Position numbers and translations under genes: made by a program. The notes beneath the pieces were generated by a model that searched no databases, was not told where the DNA came from, and saw only the letters and a list, made by a program, of their open reading frames with translations. DNA of 63,664 nt from positions 160-63,823 of the forward strand of contig NZ_AXAJ01000024.1 of assembly GCF_000472445.1 (NCBI RefSeq). The letters are read 5' to 3'. Numbering within the stretch: the stretch's first letter is position 1; every line of letters starts with the position of its first letter. Shown piece after piece: positions 52,379 to 61,236 of the stretch. This DNA is from Burkholderia sp. WSM2230 (GTDB taxonomy: Bacteria > Pseudomonadota > Gammaproteobacteria > Burkholderiales > Burkholderiaceae).

Positions 52379-53692
52379 ATGTTCAGGTGGTACAAAGAAA
52401 GTACGCCAGTGGAGCGCAACACCTTCTGGGGCTGTTTCGCAGGATGGGGGCTCGATGCGCTCGATGTGCAGATGTTCACGCTCGCCATTCCGGCGATCAT
52501 CGCGGCGTACGGCATCGGTCACACGCAGGCGGGCGCGATCAGCGGCGTCACGCTGATTTCGTCCGCGCTCGGCGGCTGGATTGCGGGCGCGCTGTCGGAC
52601 CGCTTCGGCCGCGTGCGCACCTTGCAGATGACGATTCTGTGGTTTGCCGGCTTCACCTTCCTGTGCGCGTTCGCGCAGAATTTCCCGCAACTGCTGGTGC
52701 TCAAAGCGCTGCAAGGCTTCGGCTTCGGCGGCGAATGGGCTGCGGGTGCGGTGTTGATGGCGGAGACCATCCGCAACGAACATCGCGGCAAGGCGATGGG
52801 CGCGGTGCAAAGCGCATGGGCCGTCGGCTGGGGCGCGGCGGTGCTGGTCTACGCCGCGGTGTTTTCATGGCTGCCGGCAGACAACGCGTGGCGTGTGATG
52901 TTCGCAGTCGGCTTGCTGCCCGCCGGCCTCGTGCTGTTCGTGCGGCGCAATCTGAAGGAGCCGGTACGCGCGGCGTCGGCAGAGGCCGGCGCCGTGGCCA
53001 AGGTGTCCGCGCCGGGTCAGATCCTTCAGGTATTCCAGCCGCGCGTGCTGCGAACTACGATCATCGGCGCGGTGCTCGGTACGGGCGCTCACGGCGGTTA
53101 CTACGCGATCATGACGTGGCTTCCCACATTCCTTGCCAAGGAGCGGCATCTGTCCGTGTTGAACACGGGCGGCTACCTCGCGGTCGTGATCGCCGCGTTC
53201 TGGTGCGGCTGCATGCTGAGCGCCTATCTGCTCGATCGCATCGGTCGCCGTCGCAACATTGCGTTGTTCGCTTTCTGCTGCATCGTCACGGTGCTCGCCT
53301 ACGTCATGCTGCCGTTAACGAACACGCAGATGCTCGTGCTCGGTTTTCCGCTCGGCCTCTTCGCCGCGGGCATTCCCGCGAGCCTCGGCCCGCTTTTCAA
53401 TGAACTCTATCCCGCCGACATGCGCGGCACCGGCGTGGGCTTTTGCTACAACTTCGGGCGCATCGCGTCCGCAGGTTTTCCCGTGCTGGTCGGCTACATG
53501 AGCCACTCGATGTCGCTCGGCGCGGCCATCGGCATCGACGCGGCCATCGCATACGGGCTGGCCATGATCGCCGTGCTGCTGCTTCCGGAAACGCGCGGCA
53601 AGCGTCTGCGTGGCGCAGCGCCGGAGCAGTCCGCCAACGGCACGCGCAGCACCGACGCCGCTCATCTCACTCTGAATCCTCCGCGTAGTTGA
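52379..53692 (+). CDS. MFS transporter, sialate/aromatic-acid:H+ symporter-like
   Basis: 437 residues, 12 membrane helices. Helix 1 has WGCFAGWGLDALDVQMFTLAIPAII and loop 2-3 has GALSDRFGRVRTLQM; GFGFGGEWAAGAVLMAE is in helix 4. This resembles the NanT/AAHS branch. The ATG at 52379 is chosen because GGAG stands 6 bases before it; the ATG at 52343 lies inside the GntR operator. The amidohydrolase gene begins 2 bp after its stop, so both are co-transcribed. Confidence 0.87.
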   Translation: MFRWYKESTPVERNTFWGCFAGWGLDALDVQMFTLAIPAIIAAYGIGHTQAGAISGVTLISSALGGWIAGALSDRFGRVRTLQMTILWFAGFTFLCAFAQNFPQLLVLKALQGFGFGGEWAAGAVLMAETIRNEHRGKAMGAVQSAWAVGWGAAVLVYAAVFSWLPADNAWRVMFAVGLLPAGLVLFVRRNLKEPVRAASAEAGAVAKVSAPGQILQVFQPRVLRTTIIGAVLGTGAHGGYYAIMTWLPTFLAKERHLSVLNTGGYLAVVIAAFWCGCMLSAYLLDRIGRRRNIALFAFCCIVTVLAYVMLPLTNTQMLVLGFPLGLFAAGIPASLGPLFNELYPADMRGTGVGFCYNFGRIASAGFPVLVGYMSHSMSLGAAIGIDAAIAYGLAMIAVLLLPETRGKRLRGAAPEQSANGTRSTDAAHLTLNPPRS

Positions 53693-53694
53693 AC

Positions 53695-54585
53695 ATGAAC
53701 GCATCTGCATCCTCAATTCCGTTTGCACAAAGTGGCGTCGACGCGCACGCGCACGTCTTCGAGCGAGGCCTGCCCCTGAGTGGCGACCGGCGCTACGCGC
53801 CCGCGTACGACGCAACACTGGACGACTATCTGCCGCTCCTTAACGCCCACGGAATGAGCCATGCGGTGCTCGTGCAGCCGAGCTTTCTCGGCACGGACAA
53901 CCGCTATCTGCTGCAGGCCTTGTCCGCTCAGAGCCAACGCCTGCGCGGCGTCGCCGTGGTCGCGCCGGATATAGCCGAATGCGAACTGACGGAGATGCAT
54001 GAGCGTGGCGTAACGGGAGTTCGCCTGAACCTGATGGAACAGTCGCTGCCTGAACTCGGCACAAAGCCGTGGACAGCGCTGCTCGACAAGGTGGTGCGGC
54101 TCGGCTGGCATGTCGAGCTGCACAGAAACGCAGCCGATCTCGCGCCGTTGATCGACCGTCTGCTCGAGCGCGGCGTGCGTGTGGTGGTCGACCATTTCGG
54201 CCGGCCCGAGCCGGCTTTGGGCACACACGATAGCGGCTTCAAGGCGCTGCTCGCTTATGGCAAGACAGGGCGCGTGTGGGTCAAGGTGTCGGGCGCGTAT
54301 CGCTGCACGGTGCCAGGCTCGCGCTTCGTTGCGGACGCAACGAGGCAATTGATCGACCACTTCGGCGCGGAACGTTTGATGTGGGGCAGCGACTGGCCGC
54401 ACACGCAATATGAAACGGTGACGAGTTATGGAGACACTTTGTCGACGCTGCTGAAGCTCGACCTTGGAGCACACGCGCTGGACGCGATTCTTCGCACGAC
54501 GGCGTTGCAGTTCTATGCATTCGAGCTCGAATCTGCCGCGCACGATGCACAAGCACCAGGCGCCGCTCTGCAACGCGCGACTTGA
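53695..54585 (+). CDS. TIM-barrel amidohydrolase, LigI/lactonase-like (COG3618)
   Basis: 296 residues. The metal/substrate motif GVDAHAHVF (His18, His20) opens the protein, VVDHFGRPEP follows mid-protein and MWGSDWPHTQ near the end carries the catalytic Asp. Relatives include 2-pyrone-4,6-dicarboxylate hydrolase (LigI), D-galactarolactone isomerase and sulfomuconolactone hydrolase, so it probably opens a lactone. It follows the MFS gene by 2 bp; uptake and hydrolysis of one compound under GntR control is inferred. LigI would join the LigJ/LigK pathway encoded at 38.8 kb. Confidence 0.78.
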   Translation: MNASASSIPFAQSGVDAHAHVFERGLPLSGDRRYAPAYDATLDDYLPLLNAHGMSHAVLVQPSFLGTDNRYLLQALSAQSQRLRGVAVVAPDIAECELTEMHERGVTGVRLNLMEQSLPELGTKPWTALLDKVVRLGWHVELHRNAADLAPLIDRLLERGVRVVVDHFGRPEPALGTHDSGFKALLAYGKTGRVWVKVSGAYRCTVPGSRFVADATRQLIDHFGAERLMWGSDWPHTQYETVTSYGDTLSTLLKLDLGAHALDAILRTTALQFYAFELESAAHDAQAPGAALQRAT

Positions 54586-54634
54586 GCTTGATTCGAACGG
54601 GGCGAGGAACTGAAGAAACTGCTTTGACAGGACA

Positions 54635-54664
54635 GTAGACGAAAGCGAAGCCGCTTTCGTCTAC
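54635..54664. terminator. perfect 13-bp hairpin between amidohydrolase and tRNA-Val genes
   Basis: GTAGACGAAAGCG (54635-54647) pairs with CGCTTTCGTCTAC (54652-54664) around AAGC. It lies 14 bp from the tRNA 3' end and 50 bp after the amidohydrolase gene, so it can serve both convergent units. T tracts are weak. Confidence 0.65.
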
Positions 54665-54677
54665 GTCACCGATGCGT

Positions 54678-54754
54678 TGGTAGGCTCGATTGGATTCGAA
54701 CCAACGACCCCCACCATGTCAAGGTGGTGCTCTAACCAACTGAGCTACGAGCCT
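54678..54754 (-). tRNA. tRNA-Val, anticodon GAC, CCA encoded
   Basis: 77 nt on the minus strand. AGGCTCG pairs with CGAGCCT in the acceptor stem. The D arm is GCTC-AGTTGGTTA-GAGC, the anticodon arm CCACC-TTGACAT-GGTGG (GAC), the variable loop GGGTC, and the T arm GTTGG-TTCGAAT-CCAAT. The discriminator is A and CCA is encoded. It reads GUC and GUU valine codons. Confidence 0.97.
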
Positions 54755-54833
54755 GTAGAGGCGCGAATTATAGAGAGTCTCTCGCAACTGCACAAGAGCC
54801 GCGCGGCATTCATGCGATAGGCGCTCGCGGCGC

Positions 54834-56336
54834 TCAGTGCGCCGGATTCCATTCGGCTTGCGCGTCAAGCGGAAAGACCGGGCGCTTCACGTTTTTGAAA
54901 GCGAAGAGCGCATAGTCGGAGCTCGTCACGCCGCGGCTATCGCACTCCACGAGCCCCGCCGAAATCGGCACGAACACCGGGCGGCAATACATGCGCGACT
55001 TGAGCAGCAGAAAGCGCGCGCGACGCGGGTCGATGCCGACGCTTTCGAATACACCGAGGTCCCACGGTTCATGCGTGTGCTCGGTCACGACCAGTTTCAC
55101 CGTGCCGGTGTCGAGCACCGCGGCGCGGCCCATGTGGGCGCGTTGTCCTGTGTAAGTGGGGCCGCTGATCACGTACTCGCCGTCGGTCAAAGCGCGCACT
55201 ACACCGGTCATCGCAACGGGTGCACGCGACGCCACTACGCTGCTCTCTACCTTGTTGCCGATCGTGATGGTGATCGTGCTGCCGACGCCCGCGGCCATCA
55301 ACGCGGCCACCGCCTGAGGATCGCACAACGGCCCGATGACGATGCCGTCGAGATTCTGCGCAAGCGCTTCTTCTAGCAGATCCATGCGGTCGCACGTGCC
55401 GCCCGACATGCAGTTGTCGCCATGATCGAGCAGCAATACGGGCTTGTCGGCGCCCTTAACGAGCGCGGCGGCTTGTGCGACCGACTCCGCGAGCGGCGCG
55501 CTGCGATAGACGAAATCTTCGCGTTCGTTCCAGATTTGCCGCGCGATGCGCTCCGCCACCGCGTCCGCTTGCGCGCGATCTCCGTTGCCGACCACCACGA
55601 CGCTGATGCACGGCGCCTCGATATCCGCGAGCGAAAAACCGGACAGCACGGAGACCGCGAGCATGCCCTCGGCCTCGGCGGCGCGAGCGGCGTCCACGGC
55701 GCGCTTCATCGCGCCCTCGGCCGTCGCACTGCGCAACGTGTGCGTGAGCAGCGGCGGCTGACACCACGCAAGCACGGGCTGCGCGTCGCCATGCATGAGA
55801 GTGAACAGCAAACGCGCAGCGTGCGCGCCGGTTTCATACATATCGACGTGCGGATACGTCTTGAAGCTGACGATCACGTCTGCGTTGTCGATCATCTTTT
55901 GCGTGACGTTGCCGTGCAGGTCCAACGCGACGGCAATTGGCGCAGTGGGCAACACGGCGCGCACGCGTTCGAGCAGATCGCCTTCGCCGTCGTTCGAATT
56001 CTCCGCGACCATCGCGCCGTGCAGATCGAGCATCACGGCATCGCAGCCCGGCGCGGCGGCAAGAATCGCGGCGCAAATCGTGTCGTACGCGGCCGCTTCG
56101 ACGGGTCCGCTCGGATTCGCCGCCGCCGAAACAGGCGTCACGATCTGCGCGCCCTCGCGCTCCGCGGCGTCGATAAACGCGGCCATTGCCGTCTGCATGC
56201 CCTTGTTGTCGTGGTACGCGTCGTCGCCGAAACTCGGGCCGGGGTTCGCGCCGTTCTGACCAAAAGCGGACAACGGCGTGGCCACCGGCGAAAACGTGTT
56301 GGTCTCGTGATTGATCCGTGCGATCAGGATTTTCAT
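54834..56336 (-). CDS. M81-family metallopeptidase (MlrC/microcystinase-like)
   Basis: 500 residues with no signal peptide. It opens with ILIARINHETNTFSP, typical of the MlrC N-terminal domain, with LDLHGAMVAEN and VALDLHGNVT as metal-site motifs. DHGDNCMSGGTCDRMDLL lies near residue 300, followed by a C-terminal MlrC domain (GPTYTGQRAHMGRAAVL). MlrC hydrolyses linearised microcystin peptides, while most family members have unknown substrates. The start overlaps the M20 gene as ATGA, and it ends an operon with an ABC importer. Hydrolysis of the imported peptide-like compound in the cytosol is inferred. Confidence 0.87.
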   Translation of the reverse strand: MKILIARINHETNTFSPVATPLSAFGQNGANPGPSFGDDAYHDNKGMQTAMAAFIDAAEREGAQIVTPVSAAANPSGPVEAAAYDTICAAILAAAPGCDAVMLDLHGAMVAENSNDGEGDLLERVRAVLPTAPIAVALDLHGNVTQKMIDNADVIVSFKTYPHVDMYETGAHAARLLFTLMHGDAQPVLAWCQPPLLTHTLRSATAEGAMKRAVDAARAAEAEGMLAVSVLSGFSLADIEAPCISVVVVGNGDRAQADAVAERIARQIWNEREDFVYRSAPLAESVAQAAALVKGADKPVLLLDHGDNCMSGGTCDRMDLLEEALAQNLDGIVIGPLCDPQAVAALMAAGVGSTITITIGNKVESSVVASRAPVAMTGVVRALTDGEYVISGPTYTGQRAHMGRAAVLDTGTVKLVVTEHTHEPWDLGVFESVGIDPRRARFLLLKSRMYCRPVFVPISAGLVECDSRGVTSSDYALFAFKNVKRPVFPLDAQAEWNPAH

Positions 56337-57649
56337 GCGCTCGAGCCCTCCGGTAGCGGCGCTCTCTGCGCTCTCTGCACTGTCTGCACGTTTTGCGCCG
56401 CGTTCAGCATTGCATGCAGCAGCACATTGCAGCCGGCTTCGAGATGATCCGCGCGTGCGTCTTCGATCTCGTTGTGGCTGATGCCGTCCTTGCAGGGCAC
56501 GAAGATCATCGCGGCGGGCGCGACGCGCGCGAGATAGACGGCGTCGTGGCCCGCGCCGCTGATCACGTCCATTGACGAAAGGCCCAGCATGTCGGCGCTT
56601 TTCTTCACGGCGGCCACCAGCTCCGACGCGAACGGTTGCGGCGCAAAGTACACGACTTGCTCGATGGCAACCTCGATGCCCACCTGTTTGCCGGCGGCGT
56701 CGCACGCCTCGCGCAAAGCGCGGTCCATCGCGGTGAGGGTCGCGTCGTCGGCGGCTCGCAGGTCGACCGTCAGCTTGACGCGGCCTGGGATCACATTGCG
56801 CGAGTTCGGATGCACGTCGACCCAGCCGACCGTGCCGCGGCCATGCGGCGCGTGGTCGAGCGCGATGCGGTTCACCGCGTGAATCAGATCGGCGGCGACG
56901 AGCAGCGCATCGCGGCGCAACGCCATCGGCGTGGGTCCAGCATGCGCTTCCATGCCCTGCACCGTGACGTCGTACCAGCGCTGGCCAAGCGCGCCTTGCA
57001 CGATGCCGATGGTCTTGTCATGCGCCTCCAGCACCGGGCCCTGCTCGATGTGCGCCTCGAAATACGCGGCAACGGTATGCGGCTTTCTGTTTTCGCCGAC
57101 GTAGCCGATAGCCACCAGCGCGTCGCGCACCGAGATGCCGTCGTGGTCGCACTGAACGAGCGCATGCTCCAGCGTGAAGGCGCCGGCGAACACACCGGAA
57201 CCCATCATCACCGGAACGAAGCGCGAGCCCTCCTCGTTGGTCCACACCGCCACTTCCAGGGGCGCGAGCGTGGTCACATTCGCATCGCTCAATGTGCGCA
57301 GTACTTCGAGGCCCGCGAGCACGCCGTAGTTGCCGTCGAACTTGCCGCCGGTCGGTTGCGTGTCGATGTGACTGCCTGTCATGACAGGCGGCAGGTCGTC
57401 GCGCAAACCCGCGCGGCGGGCGAAGATATTGCCGATCGCGTCGACGCGTACCGTGCAGCCGATTTCCTTCGCGCACGCGACAAACCGGTCACGCGCGAGG
57501 CGATCCAGTTCGCTGAGCGCGAGTCGGCAAACGCCGCCCTTGTCTGTCGCGCCGATCTGCGCGAGTTGCATGAGGCTGTTCCAAAGCCGTTTGCCGTCGA
57601 CGCGCAAACAGGCAAGCGCCTCGCCGCGTTGAGAGTCATGAGCTTGCAT
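56333..57649 (-). CDS. M20-family Zn-dependent amidohydrolase (allantoate/N-carbamoyl amino acid hydrolase type)
   Basis: 438 residues. The metal ligands stand in MTGSHIDTQPTGGKFDGNYGV (His94, Asp105) and WTNEEGSRF (Glu139, Glu140); a further His lies in IEQGPVLEAHD and GISHNEIED. The GILE/VGWVDVHPNSRNVIPG dimerisation segment matches the AmaB/HyuC/AllC group, which removes carbamoyl or ureido groups from amino acids. ATG 57649 is used; the codon before it is TTG. The gene follows the LivF-type gene by 33 bp and overlaps the M81 gene. Confidence 0.87.
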   Translation of the reverse strand: MQAHDSQRGEALACLRVDGKRLWNSLMQLAQIGATDKGGVCRLALSELDRLARDRFVACAKEIGCTVRVDAIGNIFARRAGLRDDLPPVMTGSHIDTQPTGGKFDGNYGVLAGLEVLRTLSDANVTTLAPLEVAVWTNEEGSRFVPVMMGSGVFAGAFTLEHALVQCDHDGISVRDALVAIGYVGENRKPHTVAAYFEAHIEQGPVLEAHDKTIGIVQGALGQRWYDVTVQGMEAHAGPTPMALRRDALLVAADLIHAVNRIALDHAPHGRGTVGWVDVHPNSRNVIPGRVKLTVDLRAADDATLTAMDRALREACDAAGKQVGIEVAIEQVVYFAPQPFASELVAAVKKSADMLGLSSMDVISGAGHDAVYLARVAPAAMIFVPCKDGISHNEIEDARADHLEAGCNVLLHAMLNAAQNVQTVQRAQRAPLPEGSSA

Positions 57650-57682
57650 CAATGCTTCCTCATAGTGAAGTCGGGCGCGGGC

Positions 57683-58384
57683 TCAGACTACGCCGACGCC
57701 GAGATAGCGGTCCTTGATCGAATCGTCGGCGGCGAACGACGCATTGTCGCCCGAATAGACGATCGCTCCCTGTTCGATGATGTAATGGCGATCCGCCAGT
57801 TGCGTGCAGACCTCGAGGTTCTGTTCGACGAGCAGAATAGCGACGCCGGCCTCGCGAATGAGCTTCAGTTGCGCGACGATTTCTTCGACGATCACCGGCG
57901 CGAGACCTTCCACCGGCTCGTCCAGCATCAGCAGACGCGGATGATTCATCAGCGCACGGCCGATGGCGAGCATCTGCTGTTCGCCGCCCGACAATTGTCC
58001 GCCGCCGTTCGTGCGCCGCTCCTTGAGCCGCGGAAAAATGCGGTAGATGTCGTCGAGCTGCCACGGCGAATGTTTGCGCGCGCCGAGCCGCAAGTTCTCT
58101 TCGACGCTGAGCAAACGGAAAATGCCGCGATGCTCGGGCACGAAGCACACGCCGCGCGATGCGATTCTGTGCGGCTGCAGTCCGCTTATCGTCGTGCCGT
58201 TGAACGTCACGCGGCCGTTCTTCGGCGCGACGATGCCGGCAATCGCCTTCAACGTGGTGGACTTGCCCGCGCCGTTGCGTCCGAGCAGCGTGACGGTCTC
58301 GCCCTCGCCGATCTGCAAGGAAATGCCTTGCAGTATGTGACTTTTGCCGTAGAAGCCGTGAATGTCCTGCACGTCGAGAATCAT
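57683..58384 (-). CDS. branched-chain-type ABC transporter ATPase, LivF type
   Basis: 233 residues. Walker A is LLGRNGAGKSTTL, the Q-loop region CFVPEHRGIFRLLSVEENL is typical of LivF, the signature is LSGGEQQMLAIGRAL and Walker B LLMLDEPVEGLAP. It forms the ATPase pair with the LivG-type protein, whose gene overlaps it by 4 bp (ATGA). The cargo is probably not leucine but the substrate of the M20/M81 enzymes encoded next, by inference. Confidence 0.92.
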   Translation of the reverse strand: MILDVQDIHGFYGKSHILQGISLQIGEGETVTLLGRNGAGKSTTLKAIAGIVAPKNGRVTFNGTTISGLQPHRIASRGVCFVPEHRGIFRLLSVEENLRLGARKHSPWQLDDIYRIFPRLKERRTNGGGQLSGGEQQMLAIGRALMNHPRLLMLDEPVEGLAPVIVEEIVAQLKLIREAGVAILLVEQNLEVCTQLADRHYIIEQGAIVYSGDNASFAADDSIKDRYLGVGVV

Positions 58385-59148
58385 GCGCGGCCTCCGGTGA
58401 TCATGTTGCCGAGATAGGCGCTACGCACGCGCTCGTCCCCGCGAATCTCGTCGGGCCGCCCTTCCACCAGCACGCGCCCTTGCTGCATGACGGTGATCGT
58501 GTCGGAGATGTCCATCACGATGCCCATGTTGTGCTCGATCAGCACGACGGTGTAGTCGTCGCGCAGACCGCGGATCAATTGCTTCATATCGTCGAGATCG
58601 TCGATGCCCATGCCGGACGTCGGCTCGTCGAGAAAGATCGCCTTGGGCCGCGCGGCGAGCGCCATGCCGACTTCGAGCCGCCGCTGCTGACCATGCGACA
58701 GCGCTCCCGCCGCAACTTCGCTGAAGCGCTGCAACGCGAGGCGTTCGAGCACACTATCGACGGTATCCGTGTGTGCCAATGCGCCGCGCGGCGGCGCCCA
58801 TGCATTGAGCGCACGCACGGAGTCGACACCTTGTGCGGCAAGTCGCAGGTTTTCGCGCACGCTCAGGTTGGCGAACAGGCTCGTCACCTGGAACGATCTC
58901 GCTATGCCGCCGCGCACGCGCTTGTGATCGGGCTCATGAGTCACGTCGTGGCCGTCGAAGACAATCGTGCCCGCCGTGATCGGCACCGTGCCGGTCAGCA
59001 CGTGAAAGAGCGTGGTCTTGCCCGCGCCGTTCGGGCCGATCACCGAATGCACCGTGCGCGGCATGATACGCAGGTTGACGTCGGAGAGCGCCGTGAATTT
59101 GCCGTAGCGCTTCACCACGCCGCTTGCGTTGAGAATGGCTTCGCTCAT
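58381..59148 (-). CDS. branched-chain-type ABC transporter ATPase, LivG type
   Basis: 255 residues. Walker A is VIGPNGAGKTTLFHVLTG, the LivG-specific GGIARSFQVTSLFANLSVRENL follows, the signature is LSHGQQRRLEVGMALA with Walker B AIFLDEPTSGMG. The start at 59148 lies in an ATGA overlap with the LivM-type gene. The signature has HGQQ in place of SGGQ, which is common in LivG-like proteins. Confidence 0.92.
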   Translation of the reverse strand: MSEAILNASGVVKRYGKFTALSDVNLRIMPRTVHSVIGPNGAGKTTLFHVLTGTVPITAGTIVFDGHDVTHEPDHKRVRGGIARSFQVTSLFANLSVRENLRLAAQGVDSVRALNAWAPPRGALAHTDTVDSVLERLALQRFSEVAAGALSHGQQRRLEVGMALAARPKAIFLDEPTSGMGIDDLDDMKQLIRGLRDDYTVVLIEHNMGIVMDISDTITVMQQGRVLVEGRPDEIRGDERVRSAYLGNMITGGRA

Positions 59149-60233
59149 GCGCGCTCCTTTGCGGTGTCGTCGCCGGCATTGGCTGCTCGGGTTGCTTGTG
59201 CTCCGCGGGCGTCGTCTGGTGGCGCGCGGCGCAGCGCCTGCCAGACGCGCTCGCCGAGTCCCCACAAACCGCGCTGCATGTAGAGGCTCACCGCCATCAG
59301 CACGATGCCGAGCAGCAGCAGCCAGCGCGGCCACAGGGTGGACAGCCAGTCGGCAAACAGGACATAGAACGCGGCGCCGAGCACGGAGGCGAACAGATTG
59401 CCGGTGCCGCCAATCACCGTGATCACGAGGATCATTTCGCTCGTGTGGTAGTCGATGTTGGAGAGCGGTGCGATGCCCGTCATCAACGCATGCAACGCGC
59501 CGGCGAGACCTGTAACCGCGCCGGAGATCACAAACGCCATCAGCTTGAATCGCTTGACGTCATAACCCACAGCTGCGGCGCGTGCTTCGTTGTCGCGGAT
59601 CGCGAGGAGTGTGCGGCCGAATACGGAGTGCGAGACGCGCATCAGCAGCCAGAATACGACGAGGAACAGCACGGCGACAAATCCGTAGTATTGCCAGGGA
59701 GATGCCAACGCAACCAGGTCCTTGCCGAACAACCCGAGCGCAGGACGCGGAATGTCGAGCAGGCCGTTGTCGCCGCCAGTCAGATCGGGCGTCGTATAGG
59801 CGAGGAAGTAGAACAGCTGCCCGAAGGCAAGCGTCAGCATGACGAAATAGGTGCCGCGCTGCCTGATCGAAAACCATCCGACGAGCGCGGCCGCCGCCGC
59901 GCCGACCACGATTGCCGCCAGCAGCGCGACGGGAACCGGCAACGCGGCTCTCGTCAGCACCAGCCCCGCGCTGTAGCTGCCAAGTCCGAAGAAGATGCCC
60001 TGCCCGAATGACAGCAGCCCGGTATGGCCCAGCAGAAGATTGCAGCCCAACGCGGCGAGTGCGAACACGAGCACCTCTGTGGCGAGCGAGCCGGAACGCA
60101 GCGTCAACGGCAGAATGCATACCACCAGCAACGCGAGCAGCAGAAAGCGATAGCGGTGCAGTACGAGTGCCGGCGCGCGACCCGATGCGTGCGCAGCGGC
60201 TTTGGCGACGGCGGATTTCGATGTATCGATCAC
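59145..60233 (-). CDS. branched-chain-type ABC transporter permease, LivM type
   Basis: 362 residues from GTG 60233, which overlaps the LivH-type stop (GTGA). Membrane helices include FLLLALLVVCILPLTLRSG and ALGCNLLLGHTGLLSFGQGIFFGLGSYSAG, the LivM signature. The ATPase-contact loop is LLAIRDNEARAAAVGYDVKRFKL. An Arg/Ala-rich C-terminal tail of about 25 residues is not part of the membrane fold. An open frame upstream to 60320 is rejected as the start because of the overlap. Confidence 0.9.
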   Translation of the reverse strand: MIDTSKSAVAKAAAHASGRAPALVLHRYRFLLLALLVVCILPLTLRSGSLATEVLVFALAALGCNLLLGHTGLLSFGQGIFFGLGSYSAGLVLTRAALPVPVALLAAIVVGAAAAALVGWFSIRQRGTYFVMLTLAFGQLFYFLAYTTPDLTGGDNGLLDIPRPALGLFGKDLVALASPWQYYGFVAVLFLVVFWLLMRVSHSVFGRTLLAIRDNEARAAAVGYDVKRFKLMAFVISGAVTGLAGALHALMTGIAPLSNIDYHTSEMILVITVIGGTGNLFASVLGAAFYVLFADWLSTLWPRWLLLLGIVLMAVSLYMQRGLWGLGERVWQALRRAPPDDARGAQATRAANAGDDTAKERA

Positions 60234-61090
60234 GCGGCTCTCCCGAGTAAGCCATTGGGCCGCAACAGAAGCACGGCGGCCATCGCTACATAGATCATCA
60301 GGCGGGCGCCCTCCGGCCACAGCGTGCTCATCACGCTCTGCACGATGCCGACCAGGAGGCCGCCCACCAGCGCGCCGAGAAAGTTGCCCATGCCGCCTAC
60401 CACCACCACGACAAACGCGACGCCGAGCGCCTCGATGCCCATAAAGGGATCGACGCCTCGAATCGGCGCGGCAAGCACGCCGGCGAGCGCGGCGGTCGCT
60501 GCGCCGAGTGCGAACACGAGGCTGAACACGCGCAATACGTTGATGCCGAGCAGCGACACCATTTCCGTCGATTCACTGCCCGCCCGCACCGCGCTGCCAA
60601 GACGCGTGCCTTCCAGCACCCACCACAGCAATGCGGCGAGCACCGCCGTGAAGCCGATCACGAAGAGGCGGTACTTCGGATAGACGAAACTGCCCCAGAT
60701 CACCACGCCGTTCAGCAAGTCGGGAACGGGCACGTTGTCGCCAAGCGGTCCCCACGCGAGGATCGCGCATTCCTGCACGACGAGCGCGAGACCGACCGTC
60801 ACGAGAATATGAAACTCGTGCTGCTGCGCGTAGACGTGCCGCAGAACCAGCTTTTCGACGACCCATGCCAATGCGCCCACTACGACCGGCACGACGACGA
60901 GCGCCGTCCAGAAACTCATCGACCACTGCATCGCCTGATAGCAGAAGTACGCGCCGAGCAGATAGAAGGCACCGTGCGCGAAGTTCACGAAGCGCAGCAG
61001 GCCGAACACGATCGACAAACCGACCGCGAGCAGGAAGTACAGCATTCCGACTCCAATGCCGTTGACGATCTGCAGTAGATAAACGTTCAT
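60230..61090 (-). CDS. branched-chain-type ABC transporter permease, LivH type
   Basis: 286 residues, inner membrane. It begins MNVYLLQIVNGIGVGMLYFLLAVGLSIVFGLLRFVNFAHGAF, matching LivH. VRAGSESTEMVSLLGINVLRV is the ATPase-contact loop. The binding-protein gene lies 146 bp upstream and all later genes are overlapped or close, so LivH opens the coupled part of the operon. Confidence 0.92.
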   Translation of the reverse strand: MNVYLLQIVNGIGVGMLYFLLAVGLSIVFGLLRFVNFAHGAFYLLGAYFCYQAMQWSMSFWTALVVVPVVVGALAWVVEKLVLRHVYAQQHEFHILVTVGLALVVQECAILAWGPLGDNVPVPDLLNGVVIWGSFVYPKYRLFVIGFTAVLAALLWWVLEGTRLGSAVRAGSESTEMVSLLGINVLRVFSLVFALGAATAALAGVLAAPIRGVDPFMGIEALGVAFVVVVVGGMGNFLGALVGGLLVGIVQSVMSTLWPEGARLMIYVAMAAVLLLRPNGLLGRAA

Positions 61091-61236
61091 GGCCACCGTC
61101 TGAAAGTTGAGCGAAACGGGACTGCGTTCATGCGTGCCGCACGGGATGCGCGGCATCGCGGGCTAACGTGTGGTGCGTTTGCGTTTGCGTTGCCTTTGCG
61201 CTCGCCGCGATTGCGTTGTGCGTTGTGAGTTGTGCG

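Noticed and set aside
56636..58417. 593-codon open frame on the plus strand
   Set aside because: It runs antisense through three genes with clear catalytic motifs. Its protein is rich in Arg, His and Ala without any recognisable domain, as expected for a shadow frame in GC-rich DNA.
60234..60320. Longer N-terminus for the LivM-type permease
   Set aside because: The GTG at 60233 overlaps the LivH stop codon in the same style as the other junctions, and the extension lies inside livH coding sequence.
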